Positions 49,156-62,441 of a stretch of DNA of 64,000 nucleotides are shown in pieces; position 1 is the stretch's first letter; every line of letters starts with the position of its first letter. Source of the DNA: Spirodela intermedia (lineage: Eukaryota; Streptophyta; Magnoliopsida; Alismatales; Araceae); NCBI GenBank assembly GCA_902729315.2, contig LR746274.1, positions 3,685,037 to 3,749,036 of the forward strand. Reading direction: 5' to 3'. A program made the position numbers and the translations under genes. The notes beneath the pieces are model-generated. The model had not been told where the DNA came from, did not search any database, and saw only the letters and a list, made by a program, of their open reading frames with translations.

Positions 49156-50122
49156 GCGCTGAGCATGTATCTGGCTTTGACCACTGAAGAAGGGTAGGTA
49201 GGTGATGCATGTATCACATCCCATGGTGTGAGGGGTCAAACTTTCCTTCTTTATAGAAAGGAGAGTGCCAGAGGGGGATGGGTGTGGAGGCAAATGAAGA
49301 CAGTCAACCTCCGAAGTCAACCCTCCATGGTTGACTTGGTGGACAGGTGAGTGGAGTGTTTTTCTTCTCATCATGGCCTTATAAACAGAAATATATCCCC
49401 TTTATAGGAAACGAGAGAGCATGCAGCAAAGGTTCGAATTCTTTTTTCATTAATCTCATCTTAAATAAATATCCATACTAATGAAAATATAGCGAAATTA
49501 GTCATGAAACTATTCAGTGCTGACTTGATGGGAATCAGGAATTTGGCCTGTTCGTGCTCAATAATTTCCTTTTACTCGGCTCTAAATGATTGGCAAAGCC
49601 TAGCCGCCCACCAGGAAGAAGGGTGTTACAAGAACCCATTACTGAGTAGAGAGAGAGAGAGAGAGAATGCAAGTCTAACTAACTATAGTTTACATGTAAT
49701 TTAATTTGAAAATAATAAATTACTATATTCAGAATAACCTGTACCTCTCTACACCTCATCAGTTCAGAAATTGAGAGAGAGAGAGAGAGAGGTCTTTTAT
49801 TTCTGACATTTTTGTGGAGTGGAGTAATTAATTGCGAGTGGGCTTTTAGTTTCAGAGGCTCACATCGGATACTATAATGGCTCCTGGGCCTGTCCGTACC
49901 GGAGCTCCTGACTCCTCCCTCTCGCTCTCTGCGCATCGGCGGAGGATCTGGCATCGCGGCATATTCCCCTCCCTCCCTGCGTCTCTCCCCTCCACACCCT
50001 TCTCCGCAGGGGGTGGCTGTGCGACCATCGACGCTCCAGTTCACACCTTTTGATCTACCTCCTTACCCGTCCCACGCTCGCCTGCTATCGATCGATCGAG
50101 GGGGGCAGACGGCAGGGTGGAG
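49156..50122 (+). other. Spacer between PIG-P and the lipase gene
   Basis: Contains the PIG-P 3' UTR, two short (GA)n tracts (49650-49668 and about 49771-49791) and a GC/CT-rich leader before the lipase start. A GATCGATCGA motif lies at 50090-50099. No gene recognised. Confidence 0.5.
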
Positions 50123-53100
50123 ATGGCGTCTCTCCGCAGCAGGTTGGAGGCGTGGATCAGGGAGCAGACGGCGAAAATGGGGGCCTTGACTTGGTCCCCG
50201 CCCCTGACGCTGCAGGTGCCCGTGCGATGGAGGTGGCCGCCGTGGTGGCGGGACGTTGGGAAGAAGGAGCAGGAGAAGCGGCTGCGTGAGGAGTTCGAAC
50301 TCCGGCGGAGGCAGCTCCAGGACCTCTGCGGGGCCGTCAAGGCCGAGTCCATTGCCGATCTGCAGGAGGTCATCTGCTCTATGGTCCTATCCGAGTGCGT
50401 CTACAAGGTCAGTCTCTTCCCTTGAACTCTCTTATCCCCAACTCTACGCATTTGTCCATGGATCAGTCGCTGTCCGGCATATTATTGTTATCTTACCTCC
50501 TCCACTTCCTCCGCCTCGTCCGGCCAAAGAGTAAGTCCAATCAATCATGGGGTTACCTATTGGTAACTTACCCATAAGGTGTATAGGCTCAAATGAGCTT
50601 AATACTCAAAATCATGGATATTATGCTCTGTGGATTAATGATGATTTTCCGACATTGTCTCAACAACTGATTCAGGTATGTTGCCTTGGATCATCCGCAA
50701 ATTTGTCTCAACCAAACCCCGAAATGAGACTAGGGAACAGCGAAAGCTAAACACAGAGAGTTGGTTGCTCATACGTGCCTTGACTTATAGTCCAGATGAA
50801 AGGGAGCAGACCATCAATGCCTTAGTCACCTTGAAAACCTTTGGTTAGAAAAATGGTGATATTTTAATTAGAAAGAAAGACAGTGAACTGGTTTTAAGTA
50901 TCTATCGCTTGTTTTGTGCTTCCTGCAATTTTTTGTGGAATTAATCACGTAATCCTGATGATATGTTTAGAGCGATGTTTCTCTCGTTTCCTTTTCATCA
51001 ATCTTCTCTCAGTCTTATCAAATTTCTCCAGCTCTTGTATGTTTCAGTTACCTAAAACACATACTACTGCGGTGCCATAGCAAAAACTATTTGCTATATA
51101 AGCTACTTTTACTATTAGGAATATGGAGTATTCTCAAGATCTCTTCGTTGTTTTACCTGTAGAGGCCTGCCAGTGAGGTGATTCGAGTAATTAACAAATT
51201 CAAAGCTGACTTTGGTGGGCAAGTTGTCTCCCTTGAGCGTGTACAGCCTTCTCTAGATCATGTGCCTCACAGGTAGGTCTGTGTATATCTTCTTGGGTTT
51301 GTGTTTCATGGCTGCAGAAAGGTTTTTCCTTCTCAATATATTTTGCCATGATTACATGGAGATGTATTGAATGCGGATTACATAAGGTTAATTTTGGCTA
51401 TCAAATGATGAAAAATAACCAAAGTTATGTCAAGAAGCATAACATGGAGCACAAGGTGTCGAAGATTTGATCACCTGGATGTTGTGCTTACTTATCCCGC
51501 GCATATCTAAACATCATGATGATTTGAAAATATTTGTATTTCATGATGTTTTTGTTTTTCGTTTCATCATTGCTTCCTTGTGAATGTTTGGAAACTTTGA
51601 CCTGTGAGCATTTAAAGAATATGACACATAGTAATGAAAGAGATGACGATGTAGCACTGTTAAAGGGTCACAAATGGCTTTCAAGGTTAAACCTTTAAGT
51701 GGAGGGGTACAGTACTTCCACCCTGGTAGCCGAAGATATTTAGGGTAATATGTATCATCTGTTGTGTTTGTTTCCCTACTAAGGGTAATTTTTGTTTTCC
51801 GGTAGCTGATTTTATACATTTTCGGATATCCTTGCTGCTTTTTTTCTTACCAAATGATGTTAATCTGATAAGCCTCCCATCATGACATACTCAAGACGGA
51901 AGAAGCTCCCAACTTCTTCCAGTCCAACCGATGTGTGTATGTTAGTAAGCATCAATGTGCGAAGGGGAAGGCTGAGGGTTATAAATATGGGAACTCAGTT
52001 ATGTAGTAGTCAGGGAGAAACATTTAGTCTCAAAGTATCCGGAGATCCTCCACCTGTTGTGGTAGAACGGGTTCATTCTCCACGACTCTAACCCCCATTT
52101 CCCCAATCCCCTGTTTCCCATTCTTCTCAAATGAAATTCTAGTCTCTTCTGAATCAAGGTTCTTACCATAATAAAATGAAGTGGGTAGAAATGTTTTATT
52201 GAAGTGATTCATTACACTCATAATTATTTGAAGTATTTTCAAAGATTCGATAAAAAAATGAATCCTTTTAAACATTTTGTATAAATTTTTCAGATCATTT
52301 TTCGTTTTATTTTTAATTGAAGGGCAAAATATCTTCCGATTTTTTTAGGTCATTATTGAGAAGGAGAAGAGTTGATTAGTCAATGAGATCAATTATCAAC
52401 GGGGGTTTTTTTATTCTACTTGATCTGCCTTACTTCGAGAAGAACGTTCATGTCATTGATTGTTGCCGTTGCACAGTAAGTGGAAATTGATGTGACAGGC
52501 TGGAAGGTTTGCATTTAATTGGAAACCTCAAAAGGATGGACTGTTTTCAATATAACAAATTAGGTTGTAGAAAATCAATTTGCAATCATATCCTTTGGTT
52601 GGAAGTGGATACAGTATTATCGATTGGGTCCAGTATAATCCAACACAAGAATACATTTTCCTTCCACCATCTTAATTATTGGGCCCGTTCTTGCAGCTTG
52701 TTTTCTTAGTTGACAGCTTTTTCGTCATTAAGGCCTGAAGGATCATTGTTTCCCGATGTGAAACTAGTTTGCAAAATTCAATTCCCGCATAGAGCTTGCT
52801 TTCGAATAAAGAACATTCTGTCCTCTAAATTTCAAATTACGGGTTGAGCAAGTCTCCAATTTTCTAAATGTTGTGTTTCTGCTTAACCAGCTAGATTTGG
52901 GCCATCTATTGGTTGAGGAAAAGGGAAATTTCAGACAAACTAGAGTGTTTAGAACTTTTTCAGTATTGGTATCTGTTTAGCTGAAGATTGGAGCATTCAA
53001 GCAAATCTGATTCTTAGTTAACAGGTGAGAAATAATCCCGTGACTAAACATCCGATGAATTTCATGTCGAACTAAGAGATTATTGATTGGTTTCCCGTTC

Positions 53101-56100
53101 AAACTGGAAAGATTGGCACAGGAGAAGCATCTTCACTACTTTTTATTCACAATTAAAGCCATTGGCTCAGCAAGACAGACTTTTTTTTTTTTTTAATGAT
53201 CTCTATCCATTAGGATCTGCAAAATCTTCATGGTTACAGTTTTCTGAAGGGAAACTTCATTTTTAATAGAGTTTTTATTCATGAATTCTAATAGGGATGT
53301 GCTTATTGAGTTTAAATTGGCAACAGAATCATTATGATCTGATGTTTTGCTTTTTCATTTTTTTTTGGTTTGCTTCACTACTGAATGTATATGATGCCCT
53401 CTAAGATAATCTTGATTATAGTAGATACAATTCGCTCAGTTATTTCCATCTTTATGCTGATCCATTGTCTATCACTTTCCGGTAAAACAAAGAGGCATTG
53501 TGTATTAGCTATTGCTTTCCCTCCACTCATTGTTTGGCATTACATTTTAGATTCTCGTTTTGGGTATTGTCTGTAATTTGTTGACTTTTCTTGAAAAATC
53601 ATTTCAGTTTTCACAATTCTTGTACTGATACTTCTTTGTCACCGCCAATTTCATCCAGTTTGTTGCCTCTGTCATTGCAGATATCTTTTGGCTGAAGCAG
53701 GCGATACACTTTTTGCCTCATTTATTGGAACAAAGCAGTACAAGTAAGTGAAACCTGTGGAGCTGGTCTTGTTCTCCTCATCTCCATGATATGGGTTACA
53801 AAGTTACGTAATATTTATGATTTTCTATTAATAATTTTCCTAGGGATGTCATTGCCGATGCAAATATACTTCAAGGGGTCATATTTCCTGAGGAAACTGT
53901 TGACAATATAGAGGATAGTGAAAACAAGATGGAAGAAAAGCTCACCAAACAAATTCTACCAAAATCAAATGGTTTGCAAAAGAAATCTAAGCCTGCCGCT
54001 CATCGGGTGAATACTTTTTTATCATTTTTTGGTCGTACCCAAATTATTTTGTAAACTTTTTTCAATGCTTTACCTTCTCATTATTAAATGCTAGTTTTTC
54101 GTTCTAGAGATTATCTTTCAAGGTACATGTGCAGATGCTAACTCATATTTACTGTCTCTCCACATCCGTGGATATGGCTGAAATTATGATTGTGACATCA
54201 TTTATTTTGTTTTCTTATGTCTTTTATAGATGGTTAAGAGTATCTGCTCATGCATATTTCATAATGTTGCGAATGACAACCCATGCTTTGATGGTGGATA
54301 AATACATACTGGGCATCGGTTAGAGTACATGTAAGGAAACTACGTAATAAGAAGGCATAGAAAGTGAAAGAGTGATAGATGGTAGAGATAGACAAGCACA
54401 GAATACCCAGTAATGAAAGATGGTAGAAAGGCACATCAGTGGATATTTAATTTTTGCCGTTTCCCTCTGTGAAGGTTATACTCGACTTCTTTTAATATTG
54501 TTCCCTAAGATACGACTTAGGGGGGTAGCTATGATTAAGATAAAACTGGATTTTTTTTATGTCTCTCAGAAAACCCTAGGTTTTGTTGGTCCTATAAGAG
54601 GATCTGATTACTACATGTTAGTTGCTAGCATTTTTTCTCATGTTGAACCATAGTGAAATCTCTGTCATAACCCAGAAAAGCACCATGTCTCCTCTCAAAT
54701 AAAATAAAATAAACACTGTTGCTCGTTAGGATGATGTGGGATATTACTCCTATTCTCATGTCTGCCGTTTATCTCCATCAGTAATACTTTTTCTCGTTTC
54801 TAGTATTTTTCTAATTAACTGAGATCTCTCGTTTTTCAAGTTATTCTCCTTAAGATATCTCATTTTTCCCACTGTATAGCAGGAGCTGTTTCGTTTTGTA
54901 ATATTTATAATCTGTTTTCTTCATTAGTTGCCAATGTACGTTGTTGAAGATGCTTATAATAGTGTGGATTGTTTTCCTTTACCCAATTATTTTTAGGGAT
55001 TTTTGGCCCGTGCTAAAGGAATACCAGCATTAGAGTTGTACAAGCTTGCACAGAAAAAGAAAAGGAAACTTGTTTTATGTGGACATTCACTTGGTGGGGC
55101 TGTAAGTGTCGTACTTTTTCTTCTTTTTTTTTGTTGCACTTTGCCCTTGGTGAGACAACTGGAGCGTTCATGCCTCAATTTTTCCTTGTGAAGGTAGCAG
55201 CACTGGCTACCCTTGCTATTTTAAGGGTTATTGCTTCATCTTCATCCAAGGATCAAGTGGAAGTTCAAATTAAGTGTATTACATTCTCCCAACCTCCAGT
55301 TGGGAATGCGGCTTTAAGAGAGTAAGTTTTTGTTGAGATATTATATGGCATCTACTATCTTCCATTTAATTCACTGATTCCGCATGACTATTTTTTCCAA
55401 GGTGTTATTCTTTTCTCAAATTCCATAAAAAGTAATGGTTGTTTTGTATGTGTTCTGATTATAGCTATGTCCACCATAAAGGATGGCAGCAGTACTTTAA
55501 ATCCTACTGCATTCCAGAGGACCTGATCCCACGTATATTATCTCCTGCTTATTTTGATCACTACAACGCGCAACCTCCACAATCCCCTGTCGATGCAAGA
55601 GTTTCGGGTTCATCTTCACTAAAGAGTGAAGAAGGTACCAAGAGGCCTTCAACAGCAGAAAATAAAGAGGGCAATAAGGAGCAGCTTGTAATGGGGTTAG
55701 GCCCTGTTCAGACTTCATTGTGGAGGCTTTCCAAGCTTGTTCCATTACGAGGTGTATGGAAACAACTGGATAGATTTAAAGGGAGAAGATATCGATCTGG
55801 GGGAGAACTGTCAGATGTAGAATTGGCCTTAGCATCAACCGTTGAGGAAGCAGAAAATGGGCCATCATCTCTTGAAATACAAGAGGGTATTGATGGAATA
55901 TCTCTTTCTCCCATTCCTACTGTAGATAAAGAGATGGTTAGTGAAGAAAAGAATGGCCACACAGCGGATAGAAATTCTCTGGAGATTGGAAGTGCTTGGC
56001 GTAGTGTTCCTTATTTGCCGTCATATGTGCCATTTGGAAAGGTAAGCATTGCAAGTCCTGACATTATTATTTTTTTGCCATCTACGCTGCAGAAGCAACT

Positions 56101-59100
56101 GTTCATTCAGAGGTTGTCAGCCATGGTTTATTTTGTTATTTAGATTTACCATGCTATATTTTCATGTATGAAATGCTACCATCTTCAATGAAAACATGGA
56201 TTACTATTCTCTTTTGGAAATGGATCATTGACTCTATGCCTGAACTTTTTTGGAAATGGATTATTTTAATTTATTTTGGAATATAAGAACAGAAAAGTAG
56301 TGACTAGTCATCTTGTTTGGAGGTAAAAACAAAGGGGCTAAGCATGTGTTAGCGCCTATCTGTGGATTGTTCTCCTGGACTGAATGACAAAGATATGGGA
56401 TGGTGGCTGTGTGTCCCCTAGAATTAGGCTCCACTTCTCCAAAAAAGTTCAGGAATAAAGGAAGAAAAATAATTTTCTTCTTCACAGGGTTACCCTGAGG
56501 AAATCACGGGGAACAAGTCCCCGTGAAACCTGAGTATTGGTCAATTATTTGAAGACCCATATTGTTCCTGTTTTCTATGATTGAACTAACACATTTTAAT
56601 TTCCTGCATCCAGCAGAATGGAGGATTGTAGAAAGTAAAGCTGAAGTATGTAAGAACATGTAATGACTCAAGTCATTACAAGTAAGAACTGAAACAAGAT
56701 GAGATTTCTGTGACTGCTCCTTCGGGTCATTCACTTCAAACTCTCAATTATATTCAAAATTTTCCTTCAGCTGTATGCCTGATTTCGTTTACTGAAATTT
56801 TCTGCATAAAATATTATGAAGTGTGATGGTCTTGGCCAGCAATGAAAAAATGTGTGATGATAAGCATCTCATGGATCGACTAACATCAAGTAAGAAATAC
56901 ATTTTTATTCCGGTTTGAAAAAAAATCGGTTTATTTCCTTCCAAGGGCATCCTGGGTAACGAGATCTGTTATCTTTTTCCTTATTTGTTTTATTTGAACT
57001 AAGTCTGAAAAAAATCAGGCTGACATTTTACAATATCCCATACAAAATAACTAGGCATTGGTTTTAATTTGAAAGTTTCAGATTTAGAGTCGAGTGGTTT
57101 GACTGAAGACCTGATTCCAATGTTTTTTAGCATACAGGAGACGATGGTCAAGATGTGAGAGAAGGGTGAAGAGAGACCACGGATGGTTGAAAATGCCCTT
57201 TTCATCTTGTGGGATCAATTGGCTTCTTATGGAGGGCAGGGGTACAAAAATTTCTAAATGCTCTCATTGTAGGGGGCTAATGATGGGACGGAGAAAAAGA
57301 ATGGAAGGAAATAAAAGATAAAATTCACTGTTGCTGATGTTGATAACCATGACCCACCATAACTTTCTGTCTTCTGTTGCTCTTTCCTGCGGCAAGGGAT
57401 TGCTTGCTGGTAGCCTGTCACCATTCCCCACCCTCAAAGGGAGAAAAATTGTGGTTATGGAGTTAAATTCAGGATGGTTAATAAATCTTGAAATTTCTCT
57501 AAAATTTTCATTGCATCTTCTAGTGTGTTTATATCCTTTTATTGTTTGATTAGATATCTTCTATCAGTTTTGTAGGCATACCACTTTTTTCTGTTTTTAA
57601 TCGATCCAATTCCAATCTGGACTAGATCAAACCTAGTTGATTTTTAGGCTGATCCGAATTTGTGTCAACACGCTTCCTCCCTTTCACTTCATTTTTCTTT
57701 TGTTGCTTTAGATGCCTTTGATTTGGTTGGGTTGACAAAGAGTAAAAGATGAGGCTTCCGTTGCATGGAAGTACATTTTTTGCAAAATCATTAGAGTTTC
57801 ATCTTCTTTTATTGAAATTTATTTAGAAGCACACCTAAAACTTGTGAACTGATGATGTTTTGTTTTTTATGGCTCGCCAATCTAGAATTCAACTCCAACT
57901 CTGCATGAGAGAAGTTTTTGGTCCTCCCTGTTACTAATGATTTTTTTTATCATTGTTCTGCATCTTGCTGCATTTTTTATTTAATATCCTTCTTCCATAG
58001 TGTGCAAGCACAGGAGGAGACCTGCTATTGAGTTGTGGCTTTATCAAACTGTTTTACTATTTTAACGCTTGGGTGTTCTCATGTGATTGAATTTCTGTAT
58101 ATCATGCTTAACAGCTTTATCTCTTGGGGAATTCATCGGTGGACTTCCTATCTGATTCAGAATATTCAAAATTGACATCGGTACGAGTTTCACAGTTATT
58201 CATTTTAAAAAGTTGGTATTCCACGTAGTTTAAGGAGATCATGTATATCCAAACTTCGGACTCCTCAAAAGTGAATCTGTAGATTATTATAGGCACTCAT
58301 GTTGGTTGCTTTGTGATGGCAAAGGCATTTGCAGGTGAGGTCTGTGATTTCAGAATTGAGGGAGCGATTCCAATCACACTCTATGCGATCTTATAGATCA
58401 CGTTTCCAAAGGTGAGTTTTATCACATTTGTGTATAAATTCGATTATGAATGCTGAAATCATATTTAGTAACTCTTACGAGAGCTGCTTCGATTCGATCG
58501 ATAATACACATTTAGTTTCTTGTGTTTCTCGTTTTCTCTGAGCATATGGATGCTTCTCTTATCCTTCCATAACATGAAAGTTAAAATCTCGAGGGATAAA
58601 GGTTCACTTGTTTTTTATCCATTGATCTGGATTCGAGAGTTGGTTGAACGCATTCTGATATATGTTGTTGGCGTATGGATAGCATATATCCCTACTCTAT
58701 CGGTGTCTAAACTGATGAAAGAGGAGAATGGCCCGCACAAAGTAAAAACATATATGGACTAGCCTGGCCCCGCTTTGCTGAAAACCAATCAATAGAAGAG
58801 AAAAAGGCCATTTTTTATCCTCCCATTTAGACTATTGAAGCTTATATAGACAAAGAAATGGCTTTCTCTCGCCAGATTAAATTAGAGATTATTTTCTGTG
58901 TTTATTCAGCTTTCTTGGTGTAATAACAGCCTTGTAAATAGAAAAGAACTGACCGAATAAACATTTTTTACTGAGTGGAAAACGTGCCTTTTTGTTCCAT
59001 TGGTTGGCAAGGTAACCATGAATAGACAACGCAAGGTAGAAAAATGAGATTTTAAATAATGGGAGGTAGAAAGAGAATAATAGGGTAAAGGAAGGGAAAG

Positions 59101-62100
59101 GAGAATTTTACTTACTCTTTTTGAAGTAGCTATCGGAAAACTGCCGCGAGGAATATGACATAGACTTGGTATAGACGAAGCCTATAGTGGATATAACCCG
59201 CTGTATTATTATTATTATTATTTATTTTTTTGAGTTCTTTCATCTTTCTGTATTTTTGTAATGATAAATTTGTTTCTAGAATCTGTAATTGTCTTTTCAC
59301 CTTGTAAAACACTGTTACTTGCGTGAGTCTTACTCTGAAGATCTAAAACTTTCAGCAATCATCTTCAACTTATTATTATTACATTGCTTGTGGTTTGGAA
59401 CCTTGATTCGTCGCTTCTGCTTTCAAATATACATTTGTATGTATCTGAGCATATTGATATCATTTTCCGTAAGCGTAGAATTCATCTTTTTTCTGTTATG
59501 CAAATCGTCATCTACTTCTCTCTCTCTCTCTTTTTCTCTCTCTCTTTCTAATGAATGTACTATCTATGACCTCGAAACTGAATACGGCCAAGGCTTACCC
59601 CTGTTTTCGTTACACTTAACTCTACTGCATAAATTGTATATAATAGTTCCATAACATATTTTCCCCCTGAACATGAGAAGTTTGTCATGGTTTATGCCTG
59701 ATTTCTTGGGTTGCAGAATTTATGACCTATTCATGTCAACGAACGCTACACCTTTTCTTGGAGGGGAACAGTTGTCTCAGTTTCCACACTTACAACAGTG
59801 GCTTGGTCTTTCTGCTGCTGGTACTGTGGAACTTGGCCACGTTGTAGAGTCTCCTGTTATACAAACAGCAACTTCTATTGTTCCTCTTGGATGGCGTGGT
59901 ATTCCTGGTGAAAAGAATGTGGAGCCTTTGAAAGTTGATGTCACCGGTTATGGGCTCCATCTGTGTTCTCTTGTTCAAGCCCAAGTCAATGGCAACTGGT
60001 ATGCTCAATCTCCCACCCACCCCCTTCCCCAGAAGGGTTTTTTTTTTTTTTAAAAAAAACTTTATGAGTCTCATTATTTTTTAATGTCATAGGTTCTCAT
60101 TATCTGTGATCAGAACAGGACACCACACTTATAGAAAATTAAGAAAATTCTTCCTCTGTATTTTTCCTTTATTATATTTATCTTTGTTGCTGGGTTTCAT
60201 AATTTTTGAGTTTAAACCTGGAATCTGAAAGCAGCATGTAAACTGAAGTACCGTTATTATTAATTATCATGTGACACATGAAAAACTCACCCTCTGAAAA
60301 TCCATTTTGATTTTGTTATTCAGTAAGATCATATTCCATACTGAAAAATGGTAGCCAAAATCGAAGAGAAATCTCAAACGATCATGCCTCCGAGCAGCTT
60401 GAACATCCGTTCAACGTTCTTGAAATACATTTTAAAAATTTTAAAGTTTCAACTGTAAGCCATGAAATAGATTGGCGGCAGTGTCTATGGAATGGAGGAG
60501 AGGATCCCTTTACTTCTGATGGATGAACTAACCAGGCATCAATCAACATCTGCTTCTCACAGCAAAATACGATGTGGCTGGTGATCTAAGTCTTCATTTC
60601 CGCTCATATTCTCTTGTTACTGAACTGAGCTGAACTGAGCTGAACTGAGCTGAACTGAACTGTTTATTGCATCACTATCTATCATTAGATGATTTTTTCT
60701 TCTTCATTTTCCCATTCATACTTACATATCATCATATCTATCTATCATCTTTGTATACTCCTGGCGACGCGTTTGCCCAGGTGCTCCACCGTGTTGGAAT
60801 CACCGCCGCCGATGCCGTCAAATTACCTGAACCACAGCGCAGCACAAGATTTGCAGAAGATCAGAGTCTTGATCGGGCCGCCGCTTAAGCGGCCATTAAA
60901 GCACCCCGGTATCGACGAGTCGTTTCCCAATCTCCCATCTCCTGCCGCGGCGGCGCCGGCGAGTATCATCGGTGCAGCAGATGAGGACCACACTGGGAGG
61001 CCCCTCATTGACAGCGGAGTCCAATCCACCCATCCTCTAAACGACCTCGTCATATACTGCACCAGCGATTTCGTCACCGTCTGCAAGGAAGTCTACGTCC
61101 GAACCCGTCGAGTGCGGTTGCTCGGGCTCGAGGTGCTCTACCCATATAATTAAATGAAATTCTCCCGAAGAAATCGATCCAATCGATTGATTTCTGCATC
61201 CACAATCAACATAGTTCTGGATCTCTGCAGGGCTCCGGCAAGACGGCCTTGTTCAATTCGATTGTGGGCGAAGGCCGCCCGGAGGAGGGTCTTCCGTCTT
61301 CCCCGAGTGGCGTTCATCCGCAGGAAGCAATAGCTGGTGGCTTGTGCTACCTTGATTCAGCGGGGATCAATTTGCAGGCAAAATTTCATTATCATCGTCA
61401 TCATCATCATCTCCACCTTGGAGTATTAGAATTTCCGATCCTGGGTGGCTGTGCAGGATTTACAGTCGGAGGCGGAGCGGTTCAGGGAGGAGTTGCAGGC
61501 GGGGGAGGGGGATCTGAGGAGGAGGAGGACGGACTTAGTGGTGCTGGTGCACAACCTGGCGCACAAGATCCCAAGGGACCGCCGGCCTGGCAGCGGCAAC
61601 ATGGCGGAGCGACGGCCAGCGCTGGCGGCGTTCCTGGAGGAGGCGGAGGCCAGAGGAGTCCCCTGGGTGCTCGCCATAACCAACAAATTCGCCGTCAGCG
61701 CTCATCAGCAGGGGCTGCTCGTCGGCGCCGCCATGGAGGCCTACCGCGCCTGCCCCGACCAGACAGAGATCACCAATTCCTCTCCCTACATCGTCCCCAG
61801 CACTGGCCGTGCCGCCGTGGGGAACACGGCAGGGGAGGACGGCCCCGCCCAGAGGCTCGCCTTCGTGCGGATGCCATTCCAGAAGAAGAAGGCGGTCATG
61901 CCCATCGAGGGTGTGCCGGCGCTGCGCAGGCTCGTCCACCGCGTGCTCCTCAGCCGTGAGGAGGCGGCCCTTGAGGTGAGAATAAAAGACGACCCACCAC
62001 CACCACCACCACCACCGCCGCCGCCGCCGCCACCACCGCCGCCACCACCGCCGCCACCACTACCAGTTTTTGGTTTTTCTCTGTTTTTATGAAGGGCTGA

Positions 62101-62441
62101 GAGCGGTGGCGGTGCCGCTGCCTGTTGATTGCATGGGAGACCCGCCACCACCAGCGCCACCACCACCAATTCCCAGTTTTTTCCTTTTTCTGCTTGCATG
62201 AAGGATTGAGAGCGGTGGCGGTGCCGCCGGTTGTTGGTTGCAGGAGCTGGTAATGGAGAGGTTGGCGGCGGAGCTGGCGTGGCAGAAGGCCTCCGGCGGT
62301 GGGGAGGCCGGCGGGGAGCTGCAGGAGAGCAGCAGCGGCGGTGCGCTGACCGCTGCCGCCGTGGGGGCCTCCCTTGGTGCGGGGCTGGGGATCGTCATGG
62401 CCATCGTCATGGGCGCTGGATCGGCCTTGAGGAAGCCTTGA
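50123..62441 (+). CDS. Class 3 lipase with C-terminal P-loop GTPase-like domain
   Basis: Fourteen exons: 50123-50407, 51163-51272, 53681-53743, 53844-54006, 54997-55101, 55194-55321, 55465-56041, 58115-58180, 58335-58411, 59717-59998, 60781-61132, 61231-61377, 61457-61975 and 62244-62441 (TGA), in frame to 1023 residues. It matches the layout I know for the Arabidopsis lipase class 3 protein AT3G07400 (about 1000 residues). The basic, Trp-rich N-terminus (RWRWPPWW) leads to the lipase domain: LLAEAGDTLFASFIGTKQYK, AAHRGFLARAKG, then GHSLGG with nucleophile Ser238, then YVHHKGWQQYFKSYCIPEDL. A middle domain holds GYGLHLCSLVQAQVNGNWCS. Near 734-741 is a Walker A motif GLEGSGKT, followed by DLVVLVHNLAHKIP and WVLAITNKF as in small GTPase-like folds. 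A glycine-rich hydrophobic C-terminus (AAAVGASLGAGLGIVMAIVM) suggests membrane insertion. It probably hydrolyses acyl esters; substrate unknown. Intron 12 is GC-AG. Confidence 0.93.
51273..53680 (+). other. Intron 2 of the lipase gene (2.4 kb)
   Basis: AT-rich, GTAGGT donor and TTGCAG acceptor. No coding character; nothing repeated or RNA-like recognised. Introns 4 (54007-54996), 7 (56042-58114) and 9 (58412-59716, with (CT)n near 59518-59550) are similar. Confidence 0.5.
60621..60662. repeat. Four tandem copies of a 10-base unit (tgaactgagc)
   Basis: Lies in lipase intron 10 (59999-60780), 118 bases before the exon 11 acceptor. Three copies are identical and the last is changed to tgaactgaac. 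Confidence 0.9.
61976..62243 (+). repeat. Tandem duplication filling lipase intron 13, with (CCA/CCG)n tract
   Basis: Two related units about 110 bases apart. One begins ccagttttt at 62063 and the other ccagttttt at 62173; each continues through tgaaggg/attgagagcggtggcggtgccg. Each unit is preceded by a CCA/CCG triplet tract (61994-62060, and a shorter one at 62142-62168). The second unit ends in the real acceptor ggttgcag; the first ends in gattgcat. Confidence 0.8.

Noticed and set aside
61249-61959. Gly/Arg-rich frame running through the lipase intron 12 region
   Set aside because: After the exon 12 part it changes to a frame of only Gly, Arg and Ala; the frame starting at 61457 gives the conserved domain.
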